Positions 7,109 to 10,605 of a stretch of DNA of 10,605 nucleotides are shown in pieces. Numbering within the stretch: position 1 is the stretch's first letter; every line of letters begins with the position of its first letter. The position numbers and the translations under genes were made by a program. This stretch comes from Candidatus Rhabdochlamydia sp. (lineage in GTDB: Bacteria; Chlamydiota; Chlamydiia; Chlamydiales; Rhabdochlamydiaceae): assembly GCA_030044075.1 (NCBI GenBank), contig JASHWM010000187.1, positions 1 through 10,605 of the forward strand, in the 5' to 3' direction. The notes under the pieces are model-generated. The model was not told the origin of the DNA. It made no database searches and was given only the letters and a program-made list of their open reading frames with translations.

Positions 7109-7975
7109 ATGATCCAGGCATATGAATCACAAAGAAGGGTACAATTATCTAACTCCATTGATGTCATGGAGAAATTTTATGCCGGCAATTCCTACAGCTT
7201 CACAAGCAAGTATACCATTTTCATCGAAAGCAACCCTGATACAGGATTTGTTCAGCTTGGCCTGCGGGCAAAATATGTTGGTTTTTTCAACTTGTTTGGA
7301 CTAACTGAAAACTGGGCCAGACAGATGGAAGAGTCTTCGCCAGACGCTGTTCTATCAGCGGTTGACCGTATTTTTACGAAAGAGGCTATCGAAGATTATA
7401 TTCATCATGCAAAAACAGAAAATCCAAAACAGGCAAGAGAGAAATTGCATGCCGCGATGCATGGACTCGCAAATTTGGCATACCATTTAAAGAAAAACGA
7501 GAAATATTCTGATCAGGTGCTGGCTATCGAAGAGAAAATTGAGTTCATTCGAAAAACGGCCCAGCAGCTTGGAATTAAGATTACCCTCTCAAATGCCGTC
7601 CCTGTCACGTCCGAAAAAGAAGAAACTCCTGCCAAAAAACCTCTTCCTATCAATTTGACATTAAAAGGGAGTGATTTCCTGAGATGGATGCACGAGCGTC
7701 TCCCTAAGCGGCCAGACATCAGTTTCGAAAAAGACTTGAACCGGGCTGATCAGGACAAACAGGCAAGGGCCGAATTTCGGGAAAAACAGGCAAAGGAAGC
7801 TTTGACAAATGAGCGGGTAAGAGAAGAAAATAGGGCCTTATTGGAGAAGCTCATTGAGGAATATTGTATTGAACTGGATGCAAAAGCCATCGCGGCCCTC
7901 AAACTAGAAAATGATACGATCAGTGCCGCTCTCAAAGACGCCCTTTCTGCCGAGTCCAAAACAATTCTCGGTTAG
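7109..7975 (+). CDS. Unrecognised 288-residue, probably soluble protein with a charged helical C-terminus
   Basis: I do not recognise this family. The start is well supported by AGGGGA at 6-base spacing. The N-terminal half (about 1-155) looks mixed alpha/beta: YTIFIESNPDTGFVQLGLRAKY (35-56) reads as a beta-hairpin, followed by helices such as REKLHAAMHGLANLAYHLKK. A Lys/Pro/Glu-rich linker (about 163-182) separates it from a C-terminal half dominated by charged helix: residues about 207-250 are nearly all Glu, Lys, Arg, Gln, Ala and Asp, and could form a coiled coil. There is one cysteine (253), no signal peptide and no membrane segment. The gene has its own promoter and no operon partner. 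A coiled-coil, signal-less orphan in a chlamydia could be a type III secreted effector or chaperone-like protein, but nothing in the sequence proves it. Confidence 0.75.
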   Translation: MIQAYESQRRVQLSNSIDVMEKFYAGNSYSFTSKYTIFIESNPDTGFVQLGLRAKYVGFFNLFGLTENWARQMEESSPDAVLSAVDRIFTKEAIEDYIHHAKTENPKQAREKLHAAMHGLANLAYHLKKNEKYSDQVLAIEEKIEFIRKTAQQLGIKITLSNAVPVTSEKEETPAKKPLPINLTLKGSDFLRWMHERLPKRPDISFEKDLNRADQDKQARAEFREKQAKEALTNERVREENRALLEKLIEEYCIELDAKAIAALKLENDTISAALKDALSAESKTILG

Positions 7976-8084
7976 GTCCCAGCTGGAGTAGGCTCTCTTT
8001 GCTGCAGCATGGCCCTTCAGCCCTTTTCTTGCATGTGATCGTTTTCACAAGCGAAGTTCAATACTGCCTTCTATTTATTTCCTT

Positions 8085-8113
8085 TTGCAAAAAAGGCATG
8101 AGTGTACTATAGT
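8085..8113 (+). promoter_or_regulatory. Putative promoter of the outer-membrane protein gene
   Basis: TTGCAA (8085-8090, 4 of 6) and TATAGT (8108-8113, 5 of 6) are separated by 17 bases. Transcription would start near 8120, leaving a T-rich leader of about 85 bases. The rest of the 230-base gap (7976-8205) holds no ORF, and I see no convincing terminator for the preceding gene in it. Confidence 0.55.
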
Positions 8114-8178
8114 TTCCCCTGTCGTTTATCTTTTTCATCTGCCATAACTTACTCTTTTAATTTTTTTTCAAGTTTGTG

Positions 8179-8196
8179 ACAGTTGGAATTAACTGT
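8179..8196 (+). promoter_or_regulatory. Small hairpin directly against the ribosome binding site
   Basis: ACAGTT (8179-8184) and AACTGT (8191-8196) are perfect 6-base arms around GGAATT. The right arm ends exactly where the GGAG of the ribosome binding site begins (8197-8200). In the leader RNA this could affect ribosome access or RNA stability. The stem is weak, so the role is speculative. Confidence 0.3.
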
Positions 8197-8205
8197 GGAG
8201 ACCTC

Positions 8206-9429
8206 ATGAATTTCCGACGTTCCCTTCTTTTAATAGCTTCTTTTCTTTTAGTTTCATATGTCCATGCTGGCAAGGACGAAATCAATGAGACCGACATTCA
8301 GGCCCTTCGCGAATTTATCAACACAAAAAGGCAAGTGACGGTAAAAGAGCTTGGCGGCGCCCTCTCAGTCAGCGGCGAGGTCCGTGCAGAGTTCCAACAG
8401 ACTAATGAAAAAAGAGGCGGGGCCCAGCAAAGAGGCCTGTATACCCCCACGGGAGTGTTCCCAAGATCTTTTGATATCGAAGTGAACCTGATGCTCGACT
8501 ATCGCACCGATAGGACATGGGCTGCGATCAAGCTTGAATTTGACAACGCTGCTGGGTCCCTTTCAGGAACAGAAGCGGGAGTTGACCTGGAGCGCGCCTA
8601 TTTTGGCGTAAGGCTCATACAAGGGAATTCCTTTACTACCGACATCGAGATTGGAAGAAGGGCCATGGGCCAGATCTTTGATTCCAAGATCGAATTTGAC
8701 TCTCGGTTCGATGGGATCCTTTTTAGGTTTGACCAGGCGGTTGAAAAGGTTGGGGATTTTTATGCCCACGTCGGAACTTTTGTCATCAACGAACGAAGGG
8801 ACCATTTCGGATATATCGGAGAGCTTGGCCTTTTGAACATCGCAGGAACTGGTATTTATACAAAGTATTCTTTGGTCGACTGGGATACCAAAGATTATAA
8901 GAAGCCTTATGAGTCCGAACGTTTTTACTTCATGGTCTCGCAGTTTATCCTCGGGTACAAGTTTGTTCCGGCAAAGTTTCAAAAAGTTGTTTTATTTTAT
9001 GCAGCAGCGCTCGTCAACCATGCTGCGCGCAAACTTGCCATCTCTGATCACAAGAAGCAAAACCTTGGCGGCTATGCAGGGTTTTCTATTGGCCAGTTGA
9101 AGAAAAAAGGCGACTGGGCGACTGACGTCAACTACCAGATTGTGCAAGCTCAGGCGATAGCGGACTATGACGTATCGGGAATCGGTACAGGAAATGCGAT
9201 CAAGTCCGGTTTTTATACGAAAAACCTCAACGGAACAGGCGGCCCAAACACCAGAGAGACTGCTGGCGGAAATACAAACTACCAAGGATATTCCTTGGGG
9301 CTTGAGTACTTATTTACCGATAACCTCCTGATCGCGCAAGTCTGGGTCCAAAGCTGGAACCTCAACAAGGACATTGGGCCAGACCGCAAGTATCATCAAT
9401 ATGAGATAGAGTTCATCTATGCATTCTAA
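8206..9429 (+). CDS. Exported outer-membrane beta-barrel (porin-like) protein without cysteine
   Basis: The preferred start is ATG 8206, preceded by GGAG at 5-base spacing; a GTG at 8176 in the same frame would put ten polar residues before the signal peptide. From 8206 the product has 407 residues. A Sec signal peptide (MNFRRS plus hydrophobic core) probably ends at VHA (residue 21). After a short helical segment (about 27-45) come alternating hydrophobic/polar strands such as FDIEVNLMLDYRTDRTWAAI, and the protein ends in EIEFIYAF, with the terminal phenylalanine typical of BAM substrates. TDIEIGRRAMGQIFDSKIEFD recalls porin families with an N-terminal strand set around one conserved basic patch. 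I see no cysteine in the whole protein, unlike cysteine-rich chlamydial MOMP. It is likely a channel or structural protein; the substrate is unknown. Confidence 0.75.
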   Translation: MNFRRSLLLIASFLLVSYVHAGKDEINETDIQALREFINTKRQVTVKELGGALSVSGEVRAEFQQTNEKRGGAQQRGLYTPTGVFPRSFDIEVNLMLDYRTDRTWAAIKLEFDNAAGSLSGTEAGVDLERAYFGVRLIQGNSFTTDIEIGRRAMGQIFDSKIEFDSRFDGILFRFDQAVEKVGDFYAHVGTFVINERRDHFGYIGELGLLNIAGTGIYTKYSLVDWDTKDYKKPYESERFYFMVSQFILGYKFVPAKFQKVVLFYAAALVNHAARKLAISDHKKQNLGGYAGFSIGQLKKKGDWATDVNYQIVQAQAIADYDVSGIGTGNAIKSGFYTKNLNGTGGPNTRETAGGNTNYQGYSLGLEYLFTDNLLIAQVWVQSWNLNKDIGPDRKYHQYEIEFIYAF

Positions 9430-9432
9430 GGG

Positions 9433-9454
9433 AAGGGGCTCTTTTGAGCCCTTT
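9433..9454. terminator. Shared hairpin between convergent genes
   Basis: AAGGGGCTC (9433-9441) pairs with GAGCCCTTT (9446-9454), one G-U pair included, around a TTTT loop. It fills the 27-base gap between the stop of the outer-membrane protein gene (9429) and the stop of the opposing transporter gene (9457). A T run in the plus direction follows only after a few bases (9460-9465) and none follows in the minus direction, so it is a less than ideal terminator that may serve both genes. Confidence 0.6.
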
Positions 9455-9456
9455 GC

Positions 9457-10605
9457 CTATTTTTCCCTTGAATCTGCGAAAGTGACCGTGACCATATGTC
9501 GAGAAAAAAGCCCGCTTTTTTTCGTGTGGTTAAATGCAACGTAAAGTGTTTCATTGCGAAACTTTTGGAGCAGCCTTCCAAAAAAGCTCTTAGATTCTTC
9601 CAAGTGCTCTGGCAACTTGTCCCGAATGATCAGGCAGGTGGTCGATGCAGGCTGTCTTGGAAGATCTTCAATCGTTGTATTTGTAGGAAGGATGCGGAAT
9701 GAAAAGGCAACTTTGCTAAAAAAGGAAAGGAAGCTTTTTTCATCTTCTAAAAGATAAAATGAGATTTTTGGGAGAAGGTAACTTAGTGCCAACACCTTGA
9801 ACAAGGTTGCCTTTTCCATGATCAGGATCGTATCGGCTGAAGAAGTTTTTCCCGATGCCTGGATTTGGTAGAAGGGACCAAGCACTCTCTTTGCAAGATA
9901 GGGAAGGGCCAAGTCGGAGAGCCTGAAAAATAAAATAAAGACCATGCCAAAAGTGATGAGGGACATGATCCCGAACCCTTCAGATGCGGAAAGTTTCCAT
10001 ACGCTTCCCAAAAGATAGAGGACGATCGAAGCCAGAAGCACTCCCATAAAGCTTAAGAAATTTCCTGCGCCAATGATCTCGCCTCTTTTTTCATCGGGGC
10101 TTGTGATCTGAATGAAAGAGTCGAAAGGAACGATGAAAAGCCCTCCATAAATTCCCAGGGCAATCAGAAGAATGACAGTGAAATATAGATTGTGGGAAAC
10201 AATCGAGAGCAGGAAAAAAAGGACCGCAATGGCCAAACAAGAGATAAAACTGAGGCCGAGGTCGAGTTTTTTTTTTGACAACTTTCCTGCAATGATCGCT
10301 CCTATTGCGATGCCTATCGCAGTAGAAACAAATAGATATCCTCCGGCGACTTCGCTAAGTCCAAGGGACTGCATTGCATAAGGGATGATATTCAGTTGCG
10401 TGAAAGCTCCTATGAAAAGAAAAAAGGAAGAACCGATCACAGCCATAAAAAGATGTTCTTTTTCAGCTGCAAAGCGGAGTGTTCGATAGACTTCCCTAAC
10501 AAAAAAGAAGTTTAGCTTTTTCTTTCCTCCTTGAGGTTTTGTATAGGGGATTTTTAACGTGGCCAAAAATCCAATGATCGCAATGAAAAAGCAGATCCCT
10601 GCGGC
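9457..10605 (-). CDS. LplT-like MFS lysophospholipid transporter fused to a degenerate PlsC-like domain (N-terminus cut)
   Basis: The frame runs off the right edge; 382 residues are visible, opening inside a membrane helix (AAGICFFIAIIGFLATLKIP). Numbered in this fragment, residues about 50-230 hold the C-terminal MFS helices with phrases typical of LplT and of MFS-acyltransferase fusions: GAFTQLNIIPYAMQSLGL, GIAIGAIIAGKLSKKKLDLGL, VPFDSFIQITSPDEKRGEI. LplT flips lysophospholipids inward for re-acylation. The last 150 residues line up with the PlsC domain of such fusions: LPYLAKRVLGPFYQIQ, then ILIMEKATLFKVLALSYLLP where active enzymes have an NHxSxxD segment, and GLFSRHMVTVTF near the end. 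The His and Asp of HX4D are gone and no FPEG motif is seen, so this domain should not acylate. No AMP-binding domain follows: the gene stops after SREK. The 3' end shares a hairpin with the opposing gene. Confidence 0.85.
   Translation of the reverse strand, partial: AAGICFFIAIIGFLATLKIPYTKPQGGKKKLNFFFVREVYRTLRFAAEKEHLFMAVIGSSFFLFIGAFTQLNIIPYAMQSLGLSEVAGGYLFVSTAIGIAIGAIIAGKLSKKKLDLGLSFISCLAIAVLFFLLSIVSHNLYFTVILLIALGIYGGLFIVPFDSFIQITSPDEKRGEIIGAGNFLSFMGVLLASIVLYLLGSVWKLSASEGFGIMSLITFGMVFILFFRLSDLALPYLAKRVLGPFYQIQASGKTSSADTILIMEKATLFKVLALSYLLPKISFYLLEDEKSFLSFFSKVAFSFRILPTNTTIEDLPRQPASTTCLIIRDKLPEHLEESKSFFGRLLQKFRNETLYVAFNHTKKSGLFSRHMVTVTFADSREK

Noticed and set aside
7976..8084. A small RNA or tRNA in the gap after the orphan gene
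   Set aside because: No cloverleaf, no convincing terminator and no paired stems of useful length; only a short TGCTGCAGCA palindrome is visible.
10564..10566. TTG as the start of the transporter gene
   Set aside because: The frame is open with hydrophobic membrane-helix residues right up to the window edge, so the gene continues outside and TTG is an internal leucine.

Overview
The window looks like chromosomal DNA of an environmental (amoeba- or protist-associated) member of the Chlamydiota. The main reason is RecA, which matches what I remember of chlamydial RecA very closely through its core. Supporting signs are an NlpC/P60 enzyme without an obvious signal peptide, an outer-membrane beta-barrel protein and an LplT-type lysophospholipid transporter. 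An E. coli-type glucokinase, which I recall as absent from Chlamydia itself, fits a Simkania-, Waddlia- or Parachlamydia-like lineage. The genus cannot be fixed from the sequence alone. There is no tRNA, rRNA, CRISPR array, insertion sequence or phage gene.

Layout. The left edge (1-168, minus) holds the start of a gene that resembles the Rsm22 family of ribosome-assembly methyltransferases. Divergent from it, a two-gene unit (237-2107, plus) encodes an exported, methyltransferase-like protein with C-terminal TPR-like helices, coupled by a TAATG overlap to an NlpC/P60 cysteine peptidase. This unit meets, tail to tail and with an 18-base overlap, a leftward operon (5672 to 2090): glucokinase, then a large GH63-type glycoside hydrolase whose start overlaps the glucokinase stop by 11 bases. 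Divergent from glk is recA (5821-6882), closed by a strong intrinsic terminator. Next come an unrecognised, probably soluble 288-residue protein with a near-consensus promoter (7109-7975) and a 407-residue exported beta-barrel protein with no cysteine (8206-9429). The right edge (9457-10605, minus) is the C-terminal part of an LplT-like MFS transporter fused to an acyltransferase-like domain that has lost its catalytic motif.

How the genes fit together. The clearest partnership is glk with the GH63 enzyme: the hydrolase would free glucose from a cytosolic glucoside or oligosaccharide, and glucokinase would trap it as glucose-6-phosphate. The NlpC/P60 protein probably acts on peptidoglycan peptides. 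Its coupling to an exported, apparently degenerate methyltransferase-fold protein is the least expected arrangement here. The transporter fusion points to lysophospholipid handling in which the acyltransferase half has become structural or regulatory. No obvious new defence or mobile system is visible. The best candidates for undescribed biology are the exported methyltransferase-like/TPR protein, the orphan at 7109-7975 and the catalytically dead PlsC-like domain.
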